Source: Stenoxybacter acetivorans DSM 19021 (GTDB lineage: Bacteria; Pseudomonadota; Gammaproteobacteria; Burkholderiales; Neisseriaceae). From it: 64,000 nt of DNA. This document shows, piece after piece, positions 1 through 8,110 of this stretch. The position numbers were made by a program, and so were the translations under genes. Position 1 is the stretch's first letter; every line of letters begins with the position of its first letter. Below the pieces are notes generated by a model. The model worked only from the letters and a program-made list of their open reading frames with translations, searched no databases and was not told where the DNA came from. The stretch is from contig NZ_KN050771.1 in assembly GCF_000745895.1 (NCBI RefSeq), positions 1 to 64,000 of the forward strand, read 5' to 3'.

Positions 1-182
1 GTTCGTAACGTTTCTTCCCGTTCCCGCCCAAACATCTCCATATCAACAAAATCTTCACCCATGCAAATAACTGATAATAATCCAATAATAACAATATCTT
101 CCAATTTGTGCCGAAGATTTCCGTAAGGACGGCGAGGATCGGATAAGCCTGAAACAGCTTCTTTTAATTTTGTTGTACTCAT
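1..182 (-). CDS. ISAs1-family transposase, N-terminal part, cut by window edge
   Basis: The minus strand opens with an ATG at 182 and stays open to the left edge (60 codons). The visible peptide contains LSDPRRPYGNLRHKLEDI near residue 13 and a GEDFVDMEMFGRERE stretch near residue 42. These match the conserved N-terminal domain of ISAs1-family (DDE_Tnp_1-associated) transposases. The catalytic DDE domain lies outside the window, so it cannot be said whether the copy is intact. A fragment of cca follows within about 110 bases upstream, which suggests the element landed in or next to that gene copy. Confidence 0.85.
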   Translation of the reverse strand, partial: MSTTKLKEAVSGLSDPRRPYGNLRHKLEDIVIIGLLSVICMGEDFVDMEMFGREREETLR

Positions 183-288
183 GGGCGATGGGTTATGGCT
201 TTTATGGAAAAAAGTAAATGCTGTTGGTCTGTATACATCCCTTTGTTTATTGTTAAGTATACTCCAGCTAATTTAAAATCATGTTAAC

Positions 289-370
289 TGCATTTGAACC
301 CACGATCACCCAATCGCGGTCGGATACGGGCAAACTCAATAACTTATCACGCACCGCCAACCAAATAAGT
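289..370 (-). pseudogene. cca: Remnant of tRNA nucleotidyltransferase (cca) N-terminus
   Basis: Read on the minus strand, one frame gives VRDKLLSLPVSDRDWVIVGS, which is the start of CCA-adding enzyme (usual form YLVGGAVRDxLLGLPVxDRDWVVVG). The preceding residues TYLVGG appear in another frame. A five-base unit seems to have been lost inside a GGTGCGGTGC-type repeat, which breaks the frame, and no proper start codon precedes it. The homology stops near 289, short of the IS transposase. Only about 27 codons remain, so this copy cannot be functional. An intact cca is expected elsewhere in the genome because the enzyme is normally needed. Confidence 0.6.
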
Positions 371-406
371 TTATATAAACAATTTCGTTGAAGTCTTAAA
401 AAAGCA

Positions 407-994
407 TTAATGTGCCAACTGTGTTTTTAACCAAGCAATATTATCAGGCGTAAACAAATCGTCAATATTACCCCAAATCGAATGAAAGCCGTAGCCGCCA
501 TGTTTCATTTCGGCAACCGCTGCGTCAATCGTCCAGTTTTCAAACACAATTCGATACATCGCCGCCATCGTGCCGGTGCGGTCTGAGCCGTGGTAGCAAT
601 GAATCAATACTTTCTGCCCTTGTTGGTGTGCGGCTTGTAAATGGCGCATCACGGCTAATACATCGTTGCGGCTGATCTTCCATGTGTGAATCGGCACGTG
701 GGTTAAATGAAAACCTTGCCCGCCGAATTCTTGGGCATCTTTATCGCGGCTGCGTAAATTGATGATCCGGCTCACGCCCAATTGCCGCAATTCGTCCGCA
801 TCGGCACGGCTTAATTGCTCGCTGCGATACAGCCAGTTGCTGACACGATACAAATTATGCTCGGCACTGACAACAGCTGCCCAGTTTTCGGGGCGTTGTC
901 CCACCGCCAACGGCTCGGCTTTCAGGCAGCCTGAATTTAATATCAGTGCGATTAAGGCGGGCATCAGCAGAGCTGTTTTAGTATGCTGTGTCAT
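407..994 (-). CDS. Tyrosine/dual-specificity phosphatase-like lipoprotein
   Basis: This 195-residue protein carries the cysteine-phosphatase P-loop HCYHGSDRTG at residues 132-141, with Cys133 as nucleophile and Arg139 binding phosphate. That is the C-x5-R signature of protein tyrosine and dual-specificity phosphatases. The N-terminus has a hydrophobic segment ending in LNSGC, so Cys23 is a likely lipidation site and the enzyme would sit in the periplasm or outer membrane. The substrate is unknown. The lipobox codons coincide with a DNA uptake sequence at 921-935. It stands alone, with the SNF2 helicase gene starting a new unit upstream on the same strand. Confidence 0.8.
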   Translation of the reverse strand: MTQHTKTALLMPALIALILNSGCLKAEPLAVGQRPENWAAVVSAEHNLYRVSNWLYRSEQLSRADADELRQLGVSRIINLRSRDKDAQEFGGQGFHLTHVPIHTWKISRNDVLAVMRHLQAAHQQGQKVLIHCYHGSDRTGTMAAMYRIVFENWTIDAAVAEMKHGGYGFHSIWGNIDDLFTPDNIAWLKTQLAH

Positions 995-1095
995 TTTGTT
1001 TGGATCTTAAATTAAGAGTCATAGCAACCAAATTAAGTTTTTATGCGTTGAATGGATAAGTTTACGTTTTCTCAAAATGCAATACCGGTAATTTT

Positions 1096-4000
1096 TCAGG
1101 CTGCCTGAAACAAATCGCGCAATTCTTGGTTACTCAGTTGCCCGACCCAGTGTTCGCCGGAACCAACGGTTAATTCAGCCAATTCTTGTTTGTACCGAAT
1201 CATGGCATCAATTTTTTCTTCAAAGGTGTCTTTACAGATCAATCGATGCACCATGACATTGTTTTTTTGACCAATGCGGTAGGCGCGATCAGTGGCTTGG
1301 TTTTCCACCGCCGGATTCCACCACAAATCGTAGTGAATCACGTGGCTGGCGGCGGTGAGATTTAAGCCGGTGCCGGCGGCTTTCAATGACAAGATAAAAA
1401 TTTTGTCGGCACGGCTGTTTTGAAAGCAGTCCACCATCTCTTGGCGTTTTTTGACGCTGCATCCGCCGTGTAAAAACATTGGAATTTCGCCGAATTGATT
1501 GCCAATCATCTGCACCAATAAATTACCCATTTCTTTGAATTGGGTAAAAACCAGCACCTTTTCATCGCTTTGGACAATGCTGTCCAACAGGGTCAATAAC
1601 AGCTCGGTTTTGCCTGATGAAGCAACATCAGCTTTGCCTGCTTTTAAAAACTGCACCGGATGATTGCAGATTTGTTTGAGTGCCAACATCATTTGCAAGA
1701 CCAAACCTTGGCGTTTGAACAGGGTTTGGTGGTCGGCTCCATTGGTGTCAATGGCGGTAATGGCTTTCATGCCTTCTTCAACGGTTTTTTGGTAGAGGGC
1801 GGTTTGTTTTTTGACCAATTGCACCAATTCGTTTTTTTCGATTTTATCGGGCAGATCGCTGATGATGCTTTTGTCGGTTTTCATGCGCCGTAACAAAAAC
1901 GGAGCAGTCACTTTTTTAAAACGCTCTGCCGCTTGGCGGTTGTTTTCCTGAATAATCGGGGTGGCATAATCTCGGCTAAAAGCGGTGAGATTGCTCAAAT
2001 AGCCGTGGTTGGCAAAGTCCATAATCGACCAAAATTCCGACAAGTGATTTTCCACCGGTGTGCCGCTCATGGCGATGCGCAATGGTGCACTGATGTTTTT
2101 AATGGCTTTGCTTTGGCTGGTTCCGTGGTTTTTGATGTTTTGCGCTTCATCAATGATGATGATTTGCCACTCACGCTCTTGCAGTTTTTCCACATCGCTG
2201 CGCACAGTACCGTAGGTGGTTAAGACCACATCGGCATTGATGTTGTTCAAGTCGCGTTTGCTGCTGTGATAGACCGCCACATTTAAAGAAGGAGCAAATT
2301 TTGCCAATTCCGTTTGCCAGTTGCTGAGCAAACCGGTTGGAACTGCCACCAAGGCCGGCTTGGTGTTGTCAAGCAAACCTTCTTCTTGCTGTTTCAACAA
2401 AAAGGCAATCACTTGCACGGTTTTACCCAAGCCCATGTCGTCGGCAATAATGCTGCCAAAGCCGATTTTGGCGTTGCGGTAAAGCCAAGCGTAGCCGCGC
2501 TCTTGATACGGGCGCAAAGTGGTTTGCAGGTTTTCAGGCAGCCTGATGCTGTCGGTTTCGGTTAATTCGCGAATGATTGCGCTGACTTCTTCGCTTAAGG
2601 AAATGGCTGCCCCGTGATAGCTGCCGCTTAAGGCAGTTTGCAATAATTCGGCGGCGGAGGGCTTTTCTTTAAAGGTTTGGGTGAATTTTTCCAAATCCGC
2701 TGCATCAACATAGATATACTGCCCTTTGAATTTCACCAGTTTACCGGCTTGTTTTGCCAAGGCTTTGAATTCTTGCGGCGACACCAATTCATCACCCAGT
2801 GCGACTTGCCAATCGAAACTCAAAATATCGTTAAGGCTTAAAAAACTGATGCTTTTCTTCGACGATTTGATTTTCATGCTGACTTGCGGGCGAACCAGGT
2901 GCTGCAAAGATTTGGGCAAAATCACCGGAATATTCAAAAGCCGGATCGCGGGCAAAATTTCAACAAAGAATTGAGTAAATTCTTGGTTATTTAGCACAAT
3001 TGGTTTGGCAGCACGCTGATTGATGTAGTTGCTTAGGTGCGGGACAAAGTGTTCCAACAAGGATAAGGTTGCCAGAATACTGAAGCGTTGGCTTTCGTAT
3101 TTTTTTAAGGCAAAAACTTGCTGCAATGAAATCGGTTCGGCTTGCGGATTTTTCGGATCGGTGATGCCCAAATGAATGCCAAATTTTTCATCGGTTTCTT
3201 CGCTGATCAGTAATACCGGTTTACTGCTTAAATCTGCCAAATAATAAGGGGACAGCCAACGCTGCATGGCACGGAAGTGGTGGTGATCTTTGCGTTCATT
3301 GGGCGGAAAAGGTTGCAGGCCAAATAACAGCGCATTGTCGTACTGCTCAATACCGCGCTCTTCATAGCAAAAAAACATCAACATGTTGGCAAATATGCTG
3401 ACCAAAGCGGTGCCTCGATTTTTGACATGCACGTTGATTTGTTTTTTAGCCACGCCTTTAGAAGTCGGCGCACACCACATCAATACATCGGCGGGAACGC
3501 GCTGGCTGAGGTCGTCCAACAAGATTCTGACCTGTTCATCTTGCAGCGCGGGTTTCCACAAGACAGAAATCAGAGGAGAGTCTAAGCCGATGTTCACAAG
3601 CTGCGGAATCACCATGCCGTTTTTTAATAAATGCAAAGCACATAAACAGGCTTGGTGCAAAGCAGCCGTATGGTGGGTGTGATTGCGCAAGTCGGCGGGA
3701 TTGAGCAGCAGTAATTGCTCCAACAGACGCGGCATAATCATACCTTGTGCGTCTTTACCGTCCACTGAAAATCGCCACACGCCGTTTTGATCAAAGTTCA
3801 TCACAATATGCCAATGGCTGTGGTGATTTATTGTCGTTTGGGCATCGCGAATTCGTTTTTTTTGCAACATTTTGGAAAATCGTTCCGGTTTTTCCAAAAT
3901 GCTTTTGGCTTGCTTCATGGCATTGCGCAAGTGCATGGTATAAACCTGCCGATAAAATCCGAAAGGATAAAACGGCGGATCAGGTTCTAATAGGGTCAGC

Positions 4001-4722
4001 AAGGCTTGGGAATGGTTTTGTAAGCGCGAAAAATCCAAACCACGGTAAATGTGTTCCGGAAAAACTGCCTGTTCCGGCGTTTCACTTACATCTAAAACAT
4101 TAAGAATAAAAGGAATCAGCAAATGCTCATCATTGTCAAATTCGGTACCGCGGTTTTTCAATTCTTGCGGTAAATTCAGATAGTGCAGATGGAACAGCTG
4201 CATTGGATCTTGATCCAATTCTTCACCAAGGCAATACAAAACGGCGGCTTGGTGCTTACACGGCAAGGCAGCATCGGGACAAGAACAGGACATTTGCCAG
4301 CTTTGATTGACCCCGTCTTGTTCAAGGCGGGAACGTTTATTTTTGTTTGCAGATTTAAGTTCAGTAAAGGCGGTTTTGGGAAACAGCGGAATATTTAATT
4401 CTTCGGCAATTTGGAGAACCGCCGGGTCAAGTTCATTATTCAGTAACTTTGCCAAAACACTGGGGGTATTACTGATGGCTTGGCACAAAGCATCAATTTG
4501 TTGTGTGCTGAACGTGGGGATTTTGAGGCGCACTTGATAAGGAGTGGGACGGCTGCCCGCTACGTTGGCTTCGACTTCTCCATGTGTTTTGAGACGAATG
4601 GATAAAACATGACCTTGGCGAGCATAAGTGGCTCCGCGCGGCAATCGATTTTCATCAGTAACGTTTTTTAAAGCATTCAGCCATTGCCGGCTCCACCAGG
4701 TGTTTCCAAATTTTTTTGCCAT
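1096..4722 (-). CDS. SWIM zinc-finger SNF2-family helicase/ATPase
   Basis: A protein of about 1208 residues. A SWIM zinc finger (CSCPDAALPCKH) lies near residues 145-160 and a SNF2/SWI2 ATPase fills the C-terminal third. Visible motifs are DDMGLGKT (Walker A, near 760), the DEAQ box IIIDEAQNIKN (near 855), AMSGTPVENHLSEFW, and TDRAYRIGQ of the helicase C-terminal domain. Such proteins translocate on duplex DNA; the cellular role of the bacterial SWIM form is not well defined. The frame is open up to 4821, but I prefer the ATG at 4722 because it is preceded by AAGGAAAAA and begins the conserved FGNTWWSRQW block. The TGA stop lies inside a DNA uptake sequence. Confidence 0.85.
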   Translation of the reverse strand: MAKKFGNTWWSRQWLNALKNVTDENRLPRGATYARQGHVLSIRLKTHGEVEANVAGSRPTPYQVRLKIPTFSTQQIDALCQAISNTPSVLAKLLNNELDPAVLQIAEELNIPLFPKTAFTELKSANKNKRSRLEQDGVNQSWQMSCSCPDAALPCKHQAAVLYCLGEELDQDPMQLFHLHYLNLPQELKNRGTEFDNDEHLLIPFILNVLDVSETPEQAVFPEHIYRGLDFSRLQNHSQALLTLLEPDPPFYPFGFYRQVYTMHLRNAMKQAKSILEKPERFSKMLQKKRIRDAQTTINHHSHWHIVMNFDQNGVWRFSVDGKDAQGMIMPRLLEQLLLLNPADLRNHTHHTAALHQACLCALHLLKNGMVIPQLVNIGLDSPLISVLWKPALQDEQVRILLDDLSQRVPADVLMWCAPTSKGVAKKQINVHVKNRGTALVSIFANMLMFFCYEERGIEQYDNALLFGLQPFPPNERKDHHHFRAMQRWLSPYYLADLSSKPVLLISEETDEKFGIHLGITDPKNPQAEPISLQQVFALKKYESQRFSILATLSLLEHFVPHLSNYINQRAAKPIVLNNQEFTQFFVEILPAIRLLNIPVILPKSLQHLVRPQVSMKIKSSKKSISFLSLNDILSFDWQVALGDELVSPQEFKALAKQAGKLVKFKGQYIYVDAADLEKFTQTFKEKPSAAELLQTALSGSYHGAAISLSEEVSAIIRELTETDSIRLPENLQTTLRPYQERGYAWLYRNAKIGFGSIIADDMGLGKTVQVIAFLLKQQEEGLLDNTKPALVAVPTGLLSNWQTELAKFAPSLNVAVYHSSKRDLNNINADVVLTTYGTVRSDVEKLQEREWQIIIIDEAQNIKNHGTSQSKAIKNISAPLRIAMSGTPVENHLSEFWSIMDFANHGYLSNLTAFSRDYATPIIQENNRQAAERFKKVTAPFLLRRMKTDKSIISDLPDKIEKNELVQLVKKQTALYQKTVEEGMKAITAIDTNGADHQTLFKRQGLVLQMMLALKQICNHPVQFLKAGKADVASSGKTELLLTLLDSIVQSDEKVLVFTQFKEMGNLLVQMIGNQFGEIPMFLHGGCSVKKRQEMVDCFQNSRADKIFILSLKAAGTGLNLTAASHVIHYDLWWNPAVENQATDRAYRIGQKNNVMVHRLICKDTFEEKIDAMIRYKQELAELTVGSGEHWVGQLSNQELRDLFQAA

Positions 4723-4866
4723 AACTTTGATATTTTTCCTTGTCAAATCAACAGAATTTCTTGCGGGTACTGTTGAAAAACTTGCGCCGTCTTTTGTACC
4801 TTGCCGCCGACGCTGTCTCATAATACAAATGGTTGAGGAATATGCGGTGATTGGTATTTCAGCGAT

Positions 4867-5712
4867 TTATTCGGCGGCACTGCCGTATGCGCGTGCGATT
4901 GCCAAGCCTTCTTCTTTGCTCAAGTAGCGCGGCATCACCGGTGTATTGCGGCACACAATATCGCCGTCGGCAAACATCACGAGTTCATTCACCGCCAATT
5001 GCTGCCAAACTTCATTGGCAGTTAAGGGCAAAGTAGCAATCACCGCCACTTTGTCTTTCGGTGTGGTTACGGCGGCAAAGTCCACGCTGAGGTCGTCGTC
5101 CAGCAGATGCGCTTCGCCAAACGGTGCTTTGCGGATAATGTAGAACAATAAAGAACCGGCATGGGTCAATAAACATTCACCATTAGAGAGCATAAAATTG
5201 AATAATCCACGTTCCCGCAATTCGGTAGCCAATTCGCTGATGGCATCAAATAATTGATTTTTATTTGGTTTTTTTGAAAAACGCCGGCGTAATTGATTGA
5301 GCATATAACAAAATGCGCGTTCGGAATCGGTGCTGCCCACTGCGTGATAAACATCATCAGCGGCTGCCTGAATATCACTCAAATGGCCGTTGTGTGCAAA
5401 CAGCCAATACTCGCCCCACAATTCGCGCACAAATGGGTGGGTATTTGCCAAAGAAATTTGCCCTTGTGTGGCTTTGCGAATATGAGCAATCACATTGGTG
5501 GATTTGATTTGGTATTGTCTGACCAAATCGGCAATCGGTGAATGGGCGCAGGGTTGGTCGTCATGCAATAAGCGAATGCCTTTGCCTTCAAAAAAACCGA
5601 TACCGAAACCGTCGGCATGCACATCGGTTATTCCACCCCTGCGGCGAAAGGCTTCAAATGAAAAAACAATATCCGTGGGGGTGTTGCAGTTCATGCCCAA
5701 AAGCTGGCACAT
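4867..5712 (-). CDS. Class II glutamine amidotransferase, YafJ-like
   Basis: This 281-residue protein starts MCQLLGMNC; Cys2, exposed after Met removal, is the N-terminal nucleophile of class II glutamine amidotransferases. HADGFGIGFF, HIRKATQG and FAHNGHL are the other glutaminase-pocket motifs, all in the first 115 residues. No synthetase domain is attached, so it belongs with the stand-alone YafJ group, whose acceptor substrate is not established. It is about 145 bases downstream of the helicase start on the same strand and may be transcribed with it. Confidence 0.85.
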   Translation of the reverse strand: MCQLLGMNCNTPTDIVFSFEAFRRRGGITDVHADGFGIGFFEGKGIRLLHDDQPCAHSPIADLVRQYQIKSTNVIAHIRKATQGQISLANTHPFVRELWGEYWLFAHNGHLSDIQAAADDVYHAVGSTDSERAFCYMLNQLRRRFSKKPNKNQLFDAISELATELRERGLFNFMLSNGECLLTHAGSLLFYIIRKAPFGEAHLLDDDLSVDFAAVTTPKDKVAVIATLPLTANEVWQQLAVNELVMFADGDIVCRNTPVMPRYLSKEEGLAIARAYGSAAE

Positions 5713-5824
5713 GAGTTTATCCTTTTGCAGCGGCTGTAAATGGGTGAATTGTACAACATGGTTTTACGGTTCGGTTTATTTGCCTATCGTTATGCCAACG
5801 GTTTGCAGCCAAATTTACCGCTGC

Positions 5825-5980
5825 ACGCTGTCTTTTCCGCACGATTGACTCTGCACCGTCATAATCGGTGAACCGTGTAAGTTATTCTGCGCCATCATAC
5901 GGCTTTGCAAGCGTATCTTGCCGTCATTTTGCCGCAGCCATGAGTTTACCTGACCAAAACTTTCAGGCAGCCTGTATAAA
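5825..5980 (-). other. Possible gene remnant in the intergenic region
   Basis: The 313 bases between the YafJ-like gene and the DUF799 operon hold no complete gene. On the minus strand one frame runs through a DNA uptake sequence and reads FGQVNSWLRQNDGKIRLQSR and on for about 25 more residues to a TAA near 5825. The composition looks protein-like, but there is no start codon and I do not recognise the family. It may be the 3' end of a decayed gene, or chance. Confidence 0.25.
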
Positions 5981-5992
5981 GGCTGCCTGAAA
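5961..5992 (-). terminator. Inverted uptake-sequence hairpin ending the lipoprotein operon
   Basis: Two uptake sequences in opposite orientation (TTTCAGGCAGCCT and AGGCTGCCTGAAA) separated by six bases form a strong stem-loop, 34 bases past the stop of the DUF799 gene. Paired DUS used as terminators are typical of Neisseriaceae. Confidence 0.75.
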
Positions 5993-6025
5993 TGGTTTAT
6001 ACAATTTGCATGTTAATAAACAAAG

Positions 6026-6697
6026 TTATTGTGCCGGCAACTGATTCTGCCAATACATCTTTGAGCGCGGACCGTACAACAATCCTTTATTTCCGCCTGC
6101 CTGCAATAATCGGTTGGCAGTAAAACCGGCAACATCATAGCTTTTATCAGATAAGTTGTTGACAACCTGATTGATAACCGCATTAACCAACGCACCGATA
6201 AGCGAGTTTTGCTGTTGGTTTTGTCCCGCATCAGACGCAGTTGCCTCTCCTTGCCACAGCATTTGCCCCGTTTTACCGTCCACCAAAGTTGCCTCTGCCG
6301 TTACTTGCGTTTTGCTTTGAATAACTTGGTAACTGCTGCCGTATTCTTTTACTTTAATGTACAAAACAGCATCTGCACCGAATATTTTATTTAACCGTTC
6401 AGACGATATTTGATGAATATCGCCGGGATCGCTCAAGCCATTTTGCTGAAAAGTTTCTTTTACCACGGCTATCGGGAAAACGTAATACCCTGATTCAGCC
6501 AGCGGCACAACGCTTTTTGCCAGCATTCCGTTAGATGCGTTTACATCAGGTGAATCATTCATGGGCGGCAATACCAAAATGGAGCGCGGGTTGCTTTGTT
6601 TGAATGCGGTGTAGTCATAAGGTTCTTGCTGCACGGCGCAAGCCGACAACAATAAAGCGGCAAGCATGGCTGCCAAACCGATACCATTCCGTTTCAT
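6026..6697 (-). CDS. DUF799 lipoprotein, GNA1162-like
   Basis: A 223-residue lipoprotein with lipobox LLLSAC (Cys20) and the opening PRSILVLPPMNDSPDV characteristic of DUF799/GNA1162 (NMB1162) outer-membrane lipoproteins of Neisseria. The fold of that family resembles TolB N-terminal and LpoB-like domains, and a role in assembling or transporting an envelope component has been proposed but not proven. Its ATG overlaps the TGA of the DUF4810 gene (ATGA), so translation is probably coupled. It is the last gene of a three-gene operon with CsgG-like and DUF4810 lipoproteins and is followed by a DUS hairpin terminator. Confidence 0.85.
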   Translation of the reverse strand: MKRNGIGLAAMLAALLLSACAVQQEPYDYTAFKQSNPRSILVLPPMNDSPDVNASNGMLAKSVVPLAESGYYVFPIAVVKETFQQNGLSDPGDIHQISSERLNKIFGADAVLYIKVKEYGSSYQVIQSKTQVTAEATLVDGKTGQMLWQGEATASDAGQNQQQNSLIGALVNAVINQVVNNLSDKSYDVAGFTANRLLQAGGNKGLLYGPRSKMYWQNQLPAQ

Positions 6698-7059
6698 TGC
6701 ATGCCTCCTTTGTTTTTATTGCCCATTAAGAAGTCCATCAATTGCGCGGACTCGGGAAATCTTGTTTTTTCTTCGGCAAAGGCTTTATACGCCTGCTCAC
6801 TGTTGCCCATTTGCACATACAGCATACCCATTTGAGCGTACACCCCCGGAGCCACTGCTTGGTTTGCAGACTTGGCTTTTTCCAAATATTCCTGTAAAAC
6901 AGCCAACTGCGCGCCCGGTGTTTGTTTATTTTGTAAACCCTTATAGACGGTATCCGGGTAATTTCCCCAGTAATATAAAGATTTATTGGAATTTGCACCA
7001 CAGGCTGAAAGCATTACCGCCGTGCAGACAGCACCAATACCGCATAAAAAATGTTTCAT
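6694..7059 (-). CDS. DUF4810 lipoprotein with TPR-like helices
   Basis: A 121-residue lipoprotein with lipobox MLSAC (Cys20 from the chosen start). The YYWGNYPDTVYKGL block near residue 30 marks DUF4810. The remainder reads as helical tetratricopeptide-like repeats (GVYAQMGMLYVQMGNSEQAY), suggesting a scaffold. A GTG at 7065 is also in frame. I choose the ATG at 7059 because the purine-rich GAAAGAG lies at good spacing and the signal peptide then starts MKHF. It sits between the CsgG-like and DUF799 genes; the three lipoproteins presumably act together. Confidence 0.8.
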   Translation of the reverse strand: MKHFLCGIGAVCTAVMLSACGANSNKSLYYWGNYPDTVYKGLQNKQTPGAQLAVLQEYLEKAKSANQAVAPGVYAQMGMLYVQMGNSEQAYKAFAEEKTRFPESAQLMDFLMGNKNKGGMQ

Positions 7060-7077
7060 AGACACACTCTTTCACAA

Positions 7078-7749
7078 TTAACGATTGGGCTGCCATGCGC
7101 CGTTGTCTATGCTGCCGACCAAATTATTCACCGCCTCGCGAATCGCCAAATCCAACACTTTGGCACTTAAGGTTGAGTCATAGCCGGCTGTGCCGCCAAA
7201 GCCGATGATTTCGCGGTTAGAGAGACTGAATTCACCTGCGCCCTGCGCGGAATAAACCACTTCCGAAGTAAGCACATTGACCACATTCAGGCTCACTTTG
7301 GCATAAGCAACTTGTGATTTACCGCGCCCTAAAATACCGAATAATTGATGATCGCCCACTTCTTTTCTGCCAAATTCGGTAACATCGCCGGTGATGACGT
7401 AGTTCGCGCCTTTCAGTGCTTGGCTTGCACCGCGGATACCCGCTTCTTCTTTGATTTCCGCCATATTGGTGCGATCCAATACATTAAATCGCCCGCTTTG
7501 CTGCAAATGAGTAATCAAAATGGTTTTGGCTTGATTGCCCAAACGGTCCACACCATCGGAAAAAACGCCTTGTAAAAAGCCGGATCGATTATCAAATTTA
7601 CCCACCGCAATCGGTGTACGCACACCCTGATAAGGCTTTTGCGCACCAATTGTCTGCGTATTTTCCACCACCCGTGAAGACTCAGTGGCACAAGCCGCCA
7701 GTGCCATGCTTGCCGCCGCAAGAATCAGCCCTGTTTTCATGATATTCAT
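7078..7749 (-). CDS. CsgG-family outer-membrane lipoprotein
   Basis: A 223-residue lipoprotein (lipobox ALAAC, Cys20). It has CsgG-family features: IAVGKFDNRSGF near residue 50, a helix ending VLDRTNMAEIKEEAGI, GANYVITGDVTEFGR, and paired beta segments around VAYAKVSLNVVNVLTSEVVY. CsgG itself forms a nonameric secretion pore for curli subunits, but no curli genes are present here, so the exported or organised substrate is unknown. It is the first gene of the CsgG-DUF4810-DUF799 operon, with AGGAAA upstream of the ATG at 7749 and an 18-base gap to the next gene. Confidence 0.85.
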   Translation of the reverse strand: MNIMKTGLILAAASMALAACATESSRVVENTQTIGAQKPYQGVRTPIAVGKFDNRSGFLQGVFSDGVDRLGNQAKTILITHLQQSGRFNVLDRTNMAEIKEEAGIRGASQALKGANYVITGDVTEFGRKEVGDHQLFGILGRGKSQVAYAKVSLNVVNVLTSEVVYSAQGAGEFSLSNREIIGFGGTAGYDSTLSAKVLDLAIREAVNNLVGSIDNGAWQPNR

Positions 7750-8110
7750 TTGTCGTTTTTCCTATTGAACTTAGCAATAATAAGTCAAAAAAATTCCGAA
7801 TCCAAAATCAAATCTCGGAAATTCAGCTACTGAATTACAAAATGTAACAAGAGTAAACAAAAAAATCAATTTGAAATTTGGTAAATGACAAATAAATTGA
7901 TAAGCAATGATGAATAACCCGTGTTTCATGGGACAAGCCGAATACCGAAACCGTTTGCCGCAGGCAAGACGCATCTTTGGGCGTTGCTAATCTGTTCAGA
8001 TGTTTCAGAACAGAAACCCTCTGTAAATCAATGAAAACAGGCTGCCTGAAACATTGTTCATCAGGCAGCCTTTGCTTATACTGACAAGTCTTTTTTGATT
8101 TGGTATTGTT
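7750..8110. other. Divergent intergenic region of csgG-like gene and lolA
   Basis: These 361 AT-rich bases must hold both promoters. I see no convincing gene. The only structured feature is a DUS hairpin near the lolA end (listed separately). Confidence 0.5.
8039..8071 (+). promoter_or_regulatory. Uptake-sequence stem-loop in front of lolA
   Basis: AGGCTGCCTGAA and its complement, separated by about ten bases, form an inverted pair 40 bases before the lolA start. No gene ends here, so it is not an ordinary terminator. It would form a leader hairpin if lolA transcription starts upstream of it. Confidence 0.5.

Noticed and set aside
1096-4722. Phage-defence helicase (DISARM- or BREX-like)
   Set aside because: SWIM-SNF2 proteins of this type are encoded alone here, and no methylase, nuclease or other defence partners are adjacent.
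7771-7974. 67-codon minus-strand frame between the csgG-like gene and lolA
   Set aside because: No ribosome site, AT-driven composition and no recognisable sequence; it lies in a region that must contain two promoters.
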